Assembly (NCBI GenBank): GCA_027943335.1
Contig: BSBK01004081.1
Span: forward strand, 372,001 to 436,000
Direction: 5' to 3'
DNA: 64,000 nt
DNA from: Chamaecyparis obtusa
Lineage: Eukaryota > Streptophyta > Pinopsida > Cupressales > Cupressaceae
Shown in pieces: positions 11,531 through 24,700 of this stretch. Both the position numbers and the translations under genes were made by a program. Below the pieces are notes generated by a model, which ran no database searches, had not been told where the DNA came from, and worked only from the letters and a program-made list of their open reading frames with translations. Each line of letters starts with the position of its first letter. Position 1 is the first letter of the stretch.

Positions 11531-12285
11531 ATACAAGAAATCAGCCATAGTCATATAAGAATCTTGTGCATTTATATACCATGTAAACATCCATCTTCCT
11601 CACAATTGAACATTTGAATTATTAGTGATATAGCTTAAGTGGTGGTTGGTTACTAAAAAGGTAGTAGACTTCTCACATGTTAATATGCTGCTCTTCATTA
11701 TTAACTCCATGGATTTTTAAGAACAGTACATTTATTGCCTGATTGTGACAATCAGTTTACCAGCCTTTAGATGCTACATTTATGTAAAGACCCTTTTCCT
11801 TAACACAGTCCTATTTCATCAATTAACGCCAATTAGGAAAAATTTGATTAGATTTAGGGGTGCTTCTTATCAAGCATCACATATATATTATACATCGTTA
11901 TGCAGAATCATTAAAGAAATGTAAACAAGCAATGGAACAAGTAAAGCAACATATTTTGTATGAACGCCAAAATATCTTTCGTATAGATCATGGAGGAATC
12001 CCTCTCTCTCTCTTTCTCTAAGGCCATCAAGAGTGGAAGAGTTACAGGGCCTAGGTCGCACGAAACAAGCTACAAGTGGTTTCCCTCAAGGCCTAACCCT
12101 AGTGTTGGGATAACCCTCATGTGCCCGAAATTACTCTGCCTCTACCTTCCACAACCTTCTCACTCAAAAGATGCTTTAGTGGGATGAAAGAGATGAGCTC
12201 ATATGATCTATACTAGACATATCAGTTTAATATTTTCATTTAGAAATTCTATCTAAATACAGAAAACATATGTATTAATATCTCT
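11531..12285. other. No gene recognised
   Basis: A 65-codon frame at 11990-12187 starts inside a CT microsatellite and has no family feature. The composition resembles LTR leader sequence, but no partner copy or target duplication was found. Confidence 0.4.
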
Positions 12286-12365
12286 CTCTACACACACACA
12301 CACACATATATAAAATTCTAATATTCACATATATTCTCCGTGTATATATATATATATATATATAA
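12280..12365. repeat. Microsatellites (CT)n, (AC)n, (TA)n
   Basis: Runs of TC, then ACACACACACACAC, then about nine TA units near 12343-12363, inside a 400-bp tract extremely rich in TATA steps. Confidence 0.9.
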
Positions 12366-13742
12366 TTCTTATATTATCTTTTGTATTTTAGATATCTATT
12401 ATCTGTATATATGCGATTGAATATTGTTAATATATATTTAAATGTTATATATATAATAATCTGTATATATATTTCTAATCCATTATTACTTAGATATAAA
12501 TACTGTATATACATGATTTCCTATTCTCCAATCTAAGACCCTTGATCAGAACCAATGTATATATTTTCTATTTATGATCATGCAATTTTCATAACTATAA
12601 ATATATATAAGACATATATATATTTCTGATTTTATCTTTATAAACATACAATATAAGAGTTCTTGATTTCTTATGTATATATACATATTTATCATGTATT
12701 ATGTATACATATTGATATATAATTCTGATTCCATTATTGTTAACAATTATGAATATAATATATATAGATGTAATAGACCATACACAGTCCCTTACCTCTA
12801 ATAGATATAATATTCTGTAAGCACCCTCATACTATTCATCTCCTTTGATGAATACCTATTGTAATATTTCTGATCGCTTTTCATAGGACCAGTATCAAAT
12901 ATCAAACAAGACCAATCTATCCATCAATGGTCCTCAATCATTATTTCCTGATCTCATCGCTGGTAACCAGCACCAATTATATATTACAAATTATGCTTTA
13001 TTTTCCTTAAATCCCCATTCCACCGTAAATCTGTGTTACTCGTGATCTGATGGCCAAGGATATCTTGTCTTCTCCCTCTAACACTATGGTTATCTAATCC
13101 CTTGTTGCGTGTGTTCCACATATGTGATGCATTTTCTCTTGTTTTCCTTAGTTTCAAATCTTATATTATTTTGTATGCTGTTTATAACTTTATACCTAAT
13201 ACCTCATTCCTATATTGGTCTGTGATGCCTTTTACTTTATTTTTAACCATACTTTATATCTACTTTGTGGATAGGAAGAGGGTTTTCACATTCATGGGTC
13301 ACGACCTTACTCGTGACCTTAGCGCGGGTTGACGACTTAGTTTAACATCATTGATCATGATTAGGATTGTGTCGATTATTAATATGAATGGATATTATAA
13401 TATTTAATTATAAGATGATTATTGATAATTATATTATATTGATTAATTAATTATATATTGATTGATATTATTAGCATTAATATTAATTGTATATTAGTTG
13501 ATTGTATTGATAATTGTTAATTACTTATTATAATTTTTTATTATTATATTATTAATATTTTATTATTAGTATTAAGTATCAATTATATTATAGACATTTA
13601 CTATATTATTATTATATTATCTTGATTAATAAATTATATTCTTTTATTGTTATATTAATTGTATATTTAATTTTAATAATAAATTCTACCATAATTTAAT
13701 ATTATTTATTTGTAATCCTATTTCAGAAAGGGGACGTCACAA
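12366..13742. other. AT-rich tract ending like a gypsy LTR
   Basis: The last 370 bp are almost pure A/T and end with GAAAGGGGACGTCACA at 13742. This resembles the ends of the LTRs at 5731, 10194, 27811 and 36326 (GGGGACATTACA type), with the same AT-rich lead-in as 36326 and 39462. A degraded or solo LTR is likely, but its left end and target duplication could not be fixed. Confidence 0.4.
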
Positions 13743-14100
13743 TTCATGTCTTTATCGATATAAGGATTTTAAGAATATATTTATTTTCAAAGAGTGTGTT
13801 TGAGTGATTTATATCTATGCATTGAAATCTATTGATATTGTATATATGTCGATTACAGCTCATGACAATTTACTTACACAGGTGGTGATAGATTACTGAA
13901 AACACTCCACTCTGCTAGCAGCTTCTGGCATTCTTCCCTCATTTTCTTGTACTGATACTGGTGGATGGATCCATTCTTTGAATAGAGGCCATACTACTAC
14001 TTCCCTGCCACAGTCTTGGATATCCAATAAGACAGAATTTGTAGACAACATTGCACCCAAGGATTGTCCAGACTCCAAATAGATCCTTTTAGGCCAGGCC

Positions 14101-14200
14101 ATTCTTTTATGGATATTATCAAGCATTCTATGGCTCATTTTTATGTTAGTTTCTTTTATGGATATTATCAAGCATTCTATGGCTCATTTATATGGTAGTT
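14101..14200. repeat. 50-bp tandem duplication
   Basis: 'ttttatggatattatcaagc' plus 'attctatggctcattt' occurs twice, 50 bp apart. A shorter duplicate 'tttcacttttttgtgg' lies at 14288-14320. Confidence 0.85.
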
Positions 14201-14756
14201 ACCAGGAACAAACATCCTTCGCCTATTACAGATAGTACTAACACTTGTTTCCTGTCAGGATCTCTATAACTAGTATCCTCTCCAAGTTTCACTTTTTTGT
14301 GGTTTCACTTTTTTGTGGTTAGATGTAAAGTTTGGTAAGAAAATTTATTGCCACAGGGAAACACTACCTATTTTACTCACTACACATTAACAATAGACTA
14401 GGAATCCCTAGCTATGATGTAATTCAATTCAATATATATTAAATACATCCATAAATTTGGAAATCTGCATGGACATCACCTAGAAGTTACACATCCTTGC
14501 ATTATTCCATGGTCCACTGTTTGATAAAAGAGAAACTTTGAGCCGGCATACATAGAAACCAGAAAAACTATCCAACAAGACCTACCAGCTCTTCCTTTCT
14601 GCCCACATTGTAGATCCCCTAGGAGTAATTATTTCGTTGAAATTTGAGGTTATAACATGCATAATTAAACAATCCAAACATAGTGAATCATAATCTCCCA
14701 TTTATTCAACTTTAGCATATTAGATCATTCGTTTCATATGCTCCATCAAGAATTAC

Positions 14757-14870
14757 CTTCCTGGATGAATATCTGGAAAATAGACAGGTCGAATCTGGTC
14801 CTCGTCAGAAAGAGAATTGCAATTACTATGAATCCATGGGTGAATTACCCACTCCATTGCTGCTTGACAG
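14757..14870 (-). CDS. N2227-like gene, last exon found
   Basis: 114 nt: His completed, then CQAAMEWVIHPWIHSNCNSL, SDEDQIRPVYFPDIHPG plus AG. Acceptor TTGTAG, donor AG|GTAATT, a good plant donor, so a further exon is expected. The remaining family motifs (a GDF..(V/I)Y segment and DTAHN) were not found between 14756 and 10600. Confidence 0.94.
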
Positions 14871-15728
14871 CTACAATATAAACCAAAACATTACTCAAAT
14901 ATGCATCTTTCAGATGCCATATCCTTTTGCACCAAAATGCTTCAAGATTACTTTTCAAGTACAAATTGAAAAAAAAAACAATAAAACCAAGATAATATTT
15001 AGCTGCACTTCTGAGTTATGTGAATAAAGGGTTAAAGCAAAAAAATACAAATTTGATAAAAATATAAAATTCTTACTGGTTCAGAATAAAACTTGAGCAT
15101 ATCATCATATAATAAGAGAATTCATTCCCTTGGCTTACAAAACCTGCAGCGCTTACAGAATAAGTCAAACAATTGAAGATATGTATGACCTCAAACAAGA
15201 GATATCTAAAAGAGATTAAGAATGACTCTTGCTCTCTCTTTAAGTATATATGTACTCAAACAAGAAATCTCCATAAGAAGATGAACAATGATTAAAGCAA
15301 TTTATGTACCAAGAAGTGAAATCTCTAAGGCCAACCGAGCTAGTCCAGCGCCAGGAACCAAACAGCTAGGTGGCCTGCATAGGAGAACAACAAAGTTCTC
15401 TTCAACAGTGCCTCACAAAACATAGAGCTTTATCAAAGGATTTTTTTTAAGTTTCTAGAATAACTCATAACCACACTTTGAAAATGTAAAAAAAAACCTA
15501 GAAAATAAAATTAACATATAGCACGAATTAAAGAGGACACAACTATGGACTTTCATTGAGGAAATAACTTAATCAAGCCCATCTAGAACCTAAATAACAG
15601 TAAACTGTGGAGTCTTTTAAGAATCATGTCAAAACTGATAACCATTTGGCTAAGTTACCGGTTCGGGTTCAGGTTCGGGTACAAGAACCTGGTACGTGGG
15701 TTCGTGAAATTTTTTTTTCATTATGGTT

Positions 15729-15762
<34 letters not shown>

Positions 15763-18700
15763 CATTATCTATACAAAAAAATAAGAGAAATATACAGAAT
15801 TGTGAAATGAAATGTGTTTGGAGGCTTCATATGGGGCCGTTTTAGGGTTAGAAAGGAAAAAAACAATAAAAAATGTGTTTTAAATGTTTTTTTGGGCCAC
15901 AGGTCTGTCACGGACCCTGCCTGGACCCTGCGCGGACCCCCACACGAACCCAAACCCAGTTCACACCTGGACCTGGTTCAAGGATCCAGGGTGCAAACCT
16001 GGTAACTTAGCCATTTGGCTATTAAAAAATAGATGAACCCCTAAACAGAGAGGGAAAATAACAGATCAAACTTACTTCCGTGCTCTACTTTAATTGAAAT
16101 AAAGTAGCATCTAATGTAAAAAAAATGTTCTACATGATAAAGAGATTCCTAGCCTCCAATTGGAGAGGATTCTTCATAAGCATTAGACAAAAGTCATTTG
16201 ATCATCCTACATGTAGTCCTACTTAATTAGATCCATGTATTTGATTTAATGTTTTTTATTTGAATATTATACCTATGTCTCGAACGATTTGGAAAATGTC
16301 GTCGTAATTCATCCAAAATTGGCTGAAAGCATTGTTTGCGTTCTACTGCTCCCTGATATCATTAAGAGTGTGCAGATCCTAAAATTCTCAGTAGCAGATA
16401 TGTCTTGGAGATAATAAGATACTTACGCAAAAAAATATTTAAATATGGAATAATTCTGTATAAAAAACCAGAAAAAAAAAATCACCTCTGGAGCCCAATC
16501 TCGTACGATATTTCTCAAAATGCACCTGACCTGAAAATGGCATCAAGTTTATTTTATGAATACAGAATCTTAAAATGACAAAAATTCACCATTTATGTTC
16601 TTGCAATATGTCATATGATTCATACAGTACAGTCATAGACACAACACTCACAACAAGTCACCTTCCTTTGTCCCTACAAATTGTGTTTTAGGGTTGAGTA
16701 TGAAACCAGTCTTGTCAAGCCTATTGAGTTGCTAATGCTGTGATATACTTTTGGCTAATGCATTATATGTATTGGAGAATGGACAGGCTTACCCTTATTT
16801 AACATGTTGATACATGTATAAATAGAGAAACGTGTTCCACCTACTAATTAAATTCATTCATATTCACAAATTTCATTTTCAAATTGTATTGTCTCTTGAC
16901 ATGACCACATCTGTGTTCACTCTTCTGCATTTAAAGCTTTACCTTTTTGAGTATTTTGCTATGGGACTGTTTCATTGATTTCACAGGATTTATCTTCAAA
17001 CAAGAATAATGCATTTTAAGTCTGGACAATTATAAAATTATGTAATTCATCAATTATGCATATTGAAGAATTCGCAACACAAAAATGTGAAAGTGGCTAT
17101 AGAAATTCATTAAAATTGAAGTCGGTCTTTTGTGCAATTTTCCAAGGTTTTTCTTGATCCTGAAAATCATCAAACCAATGCATATGTCTCATTAAATATT
17201 TTCCTTTGATTCAAAGCATTTATAAATTCTGATTGTTCTTGCCCTTTGGACTAGCTTTTCATCTTCCAGGACATGCCTCCATAATTTTACAACAGAATAT
17301 AAGAAGACTGATTGAAAGAAATATGAAATGTCTCCTACTTGAAGTGTATATATATCCCCACTACTTTCCAACATCATTTACTAACATATTTGAAAAACTG
17401 AAGCACATACAGGAAAATACCACATAGGCTATTGAATGTGACTAAAATAGATCACTTGAAATTGGTTAATTTCAATCTTTTGCACAAAAGGTGAGATAAA
17501 AACCTTATCAACATCAGCTGGAGACACGTGGAGCTGCAATGCAGGATCTCTCCAATCAAATACAGTGCAATTTCCCTGCAATTAAAATAACATAGCATAA
17601 CCCATCAAAGATTATTATATCTACAACAGTATAAGAATTCTCAATTTAGAAAATGTACAACAAAACAAATGTATGTGAGACTAAATCTTCCAATGTGCTT
17701 TTCCAAATTCTACCCTATCCATTCAATGATCCCAAGTTGCTTTTCTGTTCATATTCAGAGTACATGATAGCTGGTATGCAATTTTTTCTATTATGTTTTA
17801 AAATTTAAGTAACATTCTGTGATGTATGGCATGTAAATGCAAATGAAAGGCATCATTGTTGACACACACAAAACGGCATTGGAATTGTTGACCAGCATGT
17901 TTAGTCTTAATATGGGAAGTGTTTTGAAATATTTGTGGCTTGATTAATGAAAGCAGAATTCTTACCAAAGGATGATGTCATGGTAGCAATAGGACAGTAA
18001 ATATGGCCATATAAAAAGTCAAGCTAGCATCCTTTTTTACACCATGCATGCAAAAGAACAAAAATGACTGGCAGCATTGAAGTTCTCATAAAAAATAAAT
18101 ATGGTTATAATCTAGTTACTTTTGGAATGCCATATGCTTTCATGAGTGGCGAATCATAGTTGATAACATTGAAGGTGCAATAAATAAATAAATAAACATG
18201 GTTGTCATTCACTTACTCTTGTACACCATATGCTTTCATGAGCAATAAGAGACTTAATTATCTAATTTAGTGGAATGGAAAAAAAGAAAGAAAACTAAAT
18301 ACACACAATGTATTATCCACATCTAACAAACCTAAGATGTGTGTAGGTAGAACAACCCAAATCCAAGGAGTTTCTTACAATGTTGGAAAATTTGAACAAG
18401 CAGAATCATAATCTGAAAATTCAAAATAGCATTCATGAGTTGCACAAGTAGCATAAATGCTCTTCCATAAATCAGACACGCAAATATATGTATGATTCTT
18501 CATATATGTGAATGAGAATCTTGTGTGTTTTATACCTAAGAATGACTCTAAATCTCCCTGTGTGTTTGGTTATTGCTTAGCAAAGCCCTACAAGATGAAA
18601 CGATAATTGATTGATTGAATGAGTAATTACACAGTAGACGAAGGCTCCTTCATAAGCAATCACAAAGACGATGTTTCTAAAAGAAACAATCAGTAACTAA

Positions 18701-21700
18701 GAATGGAAATAGAAAGAAATAAAACTATCTAATTGAAGATACATTAAGTGACTAGAGAAATTAATTGACCCGATAGATTAAGTGACCATTAAATGATAAC
18801 TATAACAATATTATACTAATACCCTCCCTTAATAGTCAATTTATTACCTAACTATCCTACAGAAGACTTGACAGAAGCTGCAGATCATTTAGCCATGAAT
18901 GCATAAAAGGCTGACTCCTCTTCAAAATTATCTATAGTATGAGCCTGCTCCTGAGACCCTCCCTAGTTGGACTTCTAATCAGCCAACCGCTTTCTACAAA
19001 ACCATTGTATATGACCAAGTTTACCAAAATCCTTCTAACATGATGTCGAGTAACAAAGCTATACCTACATTAAACCAAAGGTACCGAGATCAGCCTCAAA
19101 AAACTTCACAGTTCTTAAAACAATGATTTTGCCAAAAATCGTCAAAAGCAGCAACGCGCAAGATATTGTAAAAACAATCCTCAAAGACTTTTGCAGAAGA
19201 ACATCGTTTGTCCTCAAAACCCTGGGTGCAACCCAAAACACTCTACAAGAAACCACGAACTCATAAAAAAACTATCAAAACATTTTGTCAAAGACTGAAA
19301 GCCACGCTTTTGTGAAAAAATCATCAAAAGCCTTCATTTTGAGAAAAAAACCCACAATTTTTTGAAAAATCATTAGAAAACAACATTTGATTTGAGTATT
19401 GAGCTCTTTCATCTATACAGGTTGAGTATTGAGGCACAATTAATGTTGCTACTGGAGCTATTCGGCTTCAAAATTGTAATGTCCCTTTTTTGTAAATGCC
19501 CTAGTTTTTGCCCTAACACAAATTCAATATACAAGTAACAAGAAGTAGAATAGAATTAGTAACATCATTTACCTTGTTGAGATCCTGCAACATATTAGGA
19601 AATCGTTGAAACATTATCCACAAAACAGATCTTCCTTATTAGAGACATTAAAAGCATGGATAATTCCTACTAGGGTTGGGAACATTAATTTAACCATAAG
19701 ATATATATAATTTAGTGATGGAATTCAACCATAGGAGAGCTAGGATAAGGGGCATATTAGGGTGCTTTAATCAATCCTCTACCCTAGGCCCGAGGGCAGA
19801 TGTCATCCGTCTTGGCCTCATGTGGCCCTTGCCATCCATACGAGGGGGTTTATGTAGTGAGGAATCCATAGCTAATCAACCCTTTACCCTATTATGGTAA
19901 AATAATGAATGTGTTATTTAAACAAAGATCATAAATGAGATATATATATACAAGAGTACACAAGAATGTTTCTATAACGAACAAAGAGAGAAATAGAAAC
20001 ATTATGAAGAGAGATAAAAGAAAGAGGAAGTTTCCATATTGAACAGAGAGAGAATATGGAAACAGAGAAGAGGAGTGACCATTAGAAATAGAAATAAATC
20101 TACGGAAGAGAGAGAAACAAAAATAGATAGATTTAACTCTAATATACCCTGGGCCCAAGAGCGGAGATCATCCCTCCTAGCCTCATGTGGCCCTTGCGAT
20201 CCATATGAGGAGGTGTACATAGTGAGGAATCAATAGTTGATTAACCCTCTATCCTAGGCCCAAGAGAAGATATCATCCCTCTTCGCCTCATGTGGCCCTT
20301 GCCATCCATATGAAAGGGTGTACCTAGAGAGGAATCCCATAGTTGTTCCCCTCTTCCATTGCCACCCTTAACCTCCTCCTTATGATTAGAATTCCTTAAC
20401 ATAATCATCAATCAAGATATAATATGGAGCGTCCTTCCCTTCTAAGCCCAAGGGCGGGGAACTCCTTGCACCCCTTTGGCCTCATGGGACAACCTATCAC
20501 CAACATGAGCTGGCATGCTTGGAAGAGGACCTCATAACAGTTTCTCCCTCCTTACATTCCCCTATTATCCCAACTATGATTGACAACAACAAACACATAA
20601 AGAGTTACACATTATTGCATATATTTTTTGAATAAAAGATCACAAAATAATATCATATTCAGTACATTATAGACCATTATTCATAAGCAATAAATCATAA
20701 ATAAGACCTACTATACTGATTATTATAAAACCTGATACTTCATACCAATTTGCAAATGATATTGAAATTCCCTATGCTTGAATGAGATCATTGTAAGACA
20801 AATATGATTTGTTCGATCTTCTCTTATATCTATTGTTGATTGGATCGATCTCCTCTTAGTCTGCCTATCCTCCTTTTCCTGTTTTTCCACCAGTCTTATA
20901 TTTATACCCATTGATGGGGTAGTTTAATAGTCTTTTTATATGGTTTCTACAAACTTTGTTTAACACTTTTATGTGCCTAAGTATGTTTAAAATCATGGTT
21001 GAAAAAAACAGTGATATATCACGTGATACAAAGCTGGGCGATTTAATCACCATTAAAATCGGGGCTCATATTATGTTTTTCACGTGGTGACTTTTATGGT
21101 AAAAACTCGTGAAATTGCAAGTATTATGGGCGAATATATCGGCTAAGAAAAGGTCAAAAATTTTATACAATAAATTAATAAAACAAAAATTCATAATACC
21201 TAAACTTTACCACAACAGTTTAGGTTGTACACAACATTTTAGGTTGCGACAGCAGGAGTTTATGCGACCATCCATGCACACTGCAACAAGAATATGCAAC
21301 CATCCACGCAAAGGTGACAGGTGAATACGACGGGAGTTTATGCGACCATCCATGCATAAGTGACAGAGGAATACAACAGGTCTACAACCATCCATGCACA
21401 GAGGAAGACGAAAAGTCTACAACAAGAATCTGGTATGTCTTTTTGTTTTCCATTCAATAAATTTTCATTATGTCTTTTTGTTTTCCATTTAATAAATTTT
21501 CATTACGTCTTTCATTTTTTCAATTCAACAAGTTGAAAGAAGTAGTGGGTTCCACTGGTATGCCAGTGTTTTATTATTATAATTGTGCATTTGTAACTTT
21601 GTTGTACTGTCAATTTGGTTCTGCATTTCATTGAGGCTCTAATTTTAGCTACAAAATCAATGAAAAAAGGATATGTCGGGAATACTCTTACATTTTAGCA

Positions 21701-24700
21701 CCAGTTTCTGTAGCATTAATTTTCTTGAAATGGGTGTTGTTGGTCGGTTTTTCTCAGATTTTTATACAGAGCTAAGAGCTTGGAAGCTCAAGTTGGAGTA
21801 TGAGCTAAGATTCTAAAATAATGATTAACTAAATTATCAATTTCAATCAATTAAACAATCAATTTTTATAGTTTCAATCCATCTTCTAAAATCTAAACTA
21901 TCATCATAAAAAACTATCAATTTTTATCTCGTCGTCAATTTTCAATTTTTTTGAAGTTGGAGTATCATCATCAATTAAAGTTTAAACTATCATTTTTTTT
22001 CTAGTACAATTTCAATTTCATTCTGAAAATGGATGGTGAATGAGGATGGATGTTGAGTATGATCTTAAATAATGATGTTAGAAAATGTTAGACAATCGAG
22101 CTCTTCCTCATATAAACACATGTTGTAGATTCATATCACAGTTTGTTGATGTTCTATAACAAAGTAATATTTGATCTCAGATTACTATAAGGTGACTTCC
22201 CTCTTTTAAAGTCTGATAAGTTTTGTTAATTTTTGTCCAACATTTCTGATTCTTTATCCTTATATTTGCATACTTGCAACGCCAATAACTGTAGAAAATG
22301 GCTGGTGGCAAAAAGAGGGATGATTTATGGAAACATGGGCACCAGGACCAAATTTAGATGTGAAATGTAAAATGTAACCATTTCCCTAAGGAGATGACTG
22401 GGACATAACTCAGCTAAAATATCACCTTGGAAAGATTGAAGGCCATGATATTACAGCATGTAGCGACTGTCCTGAAGAGGTTACAAAAGAGGCTATAGAA
22501 AGCCTTGAAAAATATGAGCAAAAGAAATGAAATGAAATGAAATGAGTTTTACAAACGTCCACGAGACCAACGGTCTATGGGACCAAAAGGTGATCCACTA
22601 ACTATTCTGTTGGGATTTCTCTAGGCTGTCCCTCCTTTTGTGGAGCTGCATTAGCAAGGTGGCCACCTTGTGAAGTCTTGTCCCCTCAAACAGCTCTTTT
22701 ATATTGCTCACTTGTATCGTGTCCATGTATAGAGCCCGGATGTCTTCGTATGCCGTACACTCCTTGATATAGTGCCATTCCGTCTCCACTAGAAGGCAGA
22801 GAAAAAAAAGACAACAGAGGCAATGGTTGGCTCAATGGGAGAATTCAGTTCTACAGGGTCGCAAATAGGTGCAAGGCCTTCTTCCATTGGGCTACGAATA
22901 CAAGGATCACGAAATATGGGCAAGCATTTGTCAGACTTTTGGGTTGCACATAACACTTCTGGGGCTCAACCTAAATTGCAAGGCACTGTATGGAACAAAG
23001 AGGTGTAGCACAAGTCAAAGTTGGCAGTTGCTAGATTTTGGATCTAGCAATGCTCCGAAGACCTCCGAAACTGCAAATTACTAAAACCTATCAAATACTG
23101 GAAAATTTCTGCCAGCCTCCTCTGAATCATCATCAATCCTGTCCTGATCAGTGGGTTAATTTCTTCTACTGCTTTGGCCTCTAATGGAGTACGTCTCACT
23201 ATTTTTTCAAATTTTGGGCTGCATGCAATTTAATTTTATAGTTTTGAATTTGCTCTCTGTTTCCTTCTGATTTTGGAGGTCAAGCAGAATACTGGAGATT
23301 GGTAATTTTTGCAGTTCTGTGTAATACAACCTACTCTATTTTTTGGTATATTATATAGGAATACAGATGATCACATGTTTTGAAGGTTTTTGCTTGCTTG
23401 GGGAAGGAAGGAAAACATTGGATGTGACCAAAAAAAGCCTTTGATATCTCCCAATACAAAATAGCCTCTGGCTTTTGTACTCTTATTTTGTCAATATAAA
23501 GGGAGTAGGCTCTGCCCACAATATACTGATTAAAAAATATATTTTTATTAAATATTATGAAAAATATTGCTTAGATTAGGTTTTAACTTTTATCATAAAT
23601 ATTAATTTTATTAGTTAATACATTTTACAATTAATTTATTAGTATTTGTATTTAACTTTAAACTGCATTTTTTATTTTTAAAATTTTTTCTAAATCTACT
23701 TTAGTGAACGATGATTTTATTTAAGTTATAATTTTCAATGTTAAACTTTCTTATATTAACTTTTTTTTTATTGAAAAATATTGGGTTTCAAATTTCAATA
23801 GATTTATCAAATGTAATAGATTTTAAAATTGCAAATACCGATTTCATATGTTTTTTATTGTTTAACTTTGATAAGCTTGTCATGGTTTATAAGCATGGAC
23901 ATCCTTCTGTATGAATTTCAAGTCTAAATACAATTTAGTAATGTTAACTTATTTCAAAACCTTGTGGATGTATTTCTTATATTAAAAAATACAAGTAAAA
24001 AAATATGTTATTCAAGCTTAATCACCATTTTAATCTTGAATTTTATCTATTGGTACACTTGTTTCAGATTTTTAATTCTCTGTACTCAAAGATGTCATGA
24101 CTTCGATTACAACCTATTTTGCTTGAAATTAAGCATTAGGAAGATGAAAAGGAGGAATTTGTCAATGATGTGATTCAGACTGTTTTCAAAAGAAATGCCT
24201 CTGTATAAAACTTAGAAGAAAGATAAAAGAAACTGAATAAGAATAACGAATTGAACATGTTGAATGAAAGTGATAATCAAAGTGTCATTGGTGAAAACAT
24301 AAAAAAGTCATTCGAAATAAGTGATTGCCAATCTCAATATTTTTGGAACTTTTTCTTATTTATACACCTGTTTTTAAGTAATCATAGAGACATACAACCC
24401 GCACCTCTCCATTTGATGCTGGGGCAGAACAACATGTTGATTCTTGATTAAAAGTTTCTCTAATTCTGTTTCCAGAAATATTTGATTCACTCCCACAGCA
24501 ACCACCACTTACTATGTGATCAAGCATTGTTGACTCACAAGTTGTATATGAAGCCTGATCCCTGTCGATGGCTATTAAATCATGATCATTGGTTGGAACC
24601 GATATGTTCTTGTTCCCCTCACCAAAATCAGCATTTAACTTGACATCATATTGAATGGATGACTTTTTTTCGCGGTCGGTTGAAAAAGATGGAACTTGGC

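Noticed and set aside
11990..12187. 65-codon plus frame starting MEESLSLSFSKA
   Set aside because: Start lies in a CT microsatellite. No homology recognised; likely LTR or leader sequence.
12727..13742. Possible solo LTR with AATTC on both sides
   Set aside because: The 5-bp match occurs easily by chance in this AT-rich tract, and the left end TGATTCC does not fit the TGTAATG-type start of related LTRs.
13893..14171. 92-codon minus-strand frame downstream of the last methyltransferase exon
   Set aside because: Tested as the missing C-terminal exon: it lacks the GDF and DTAHN motifs, and the first part comes from the local 50-bp duplication.
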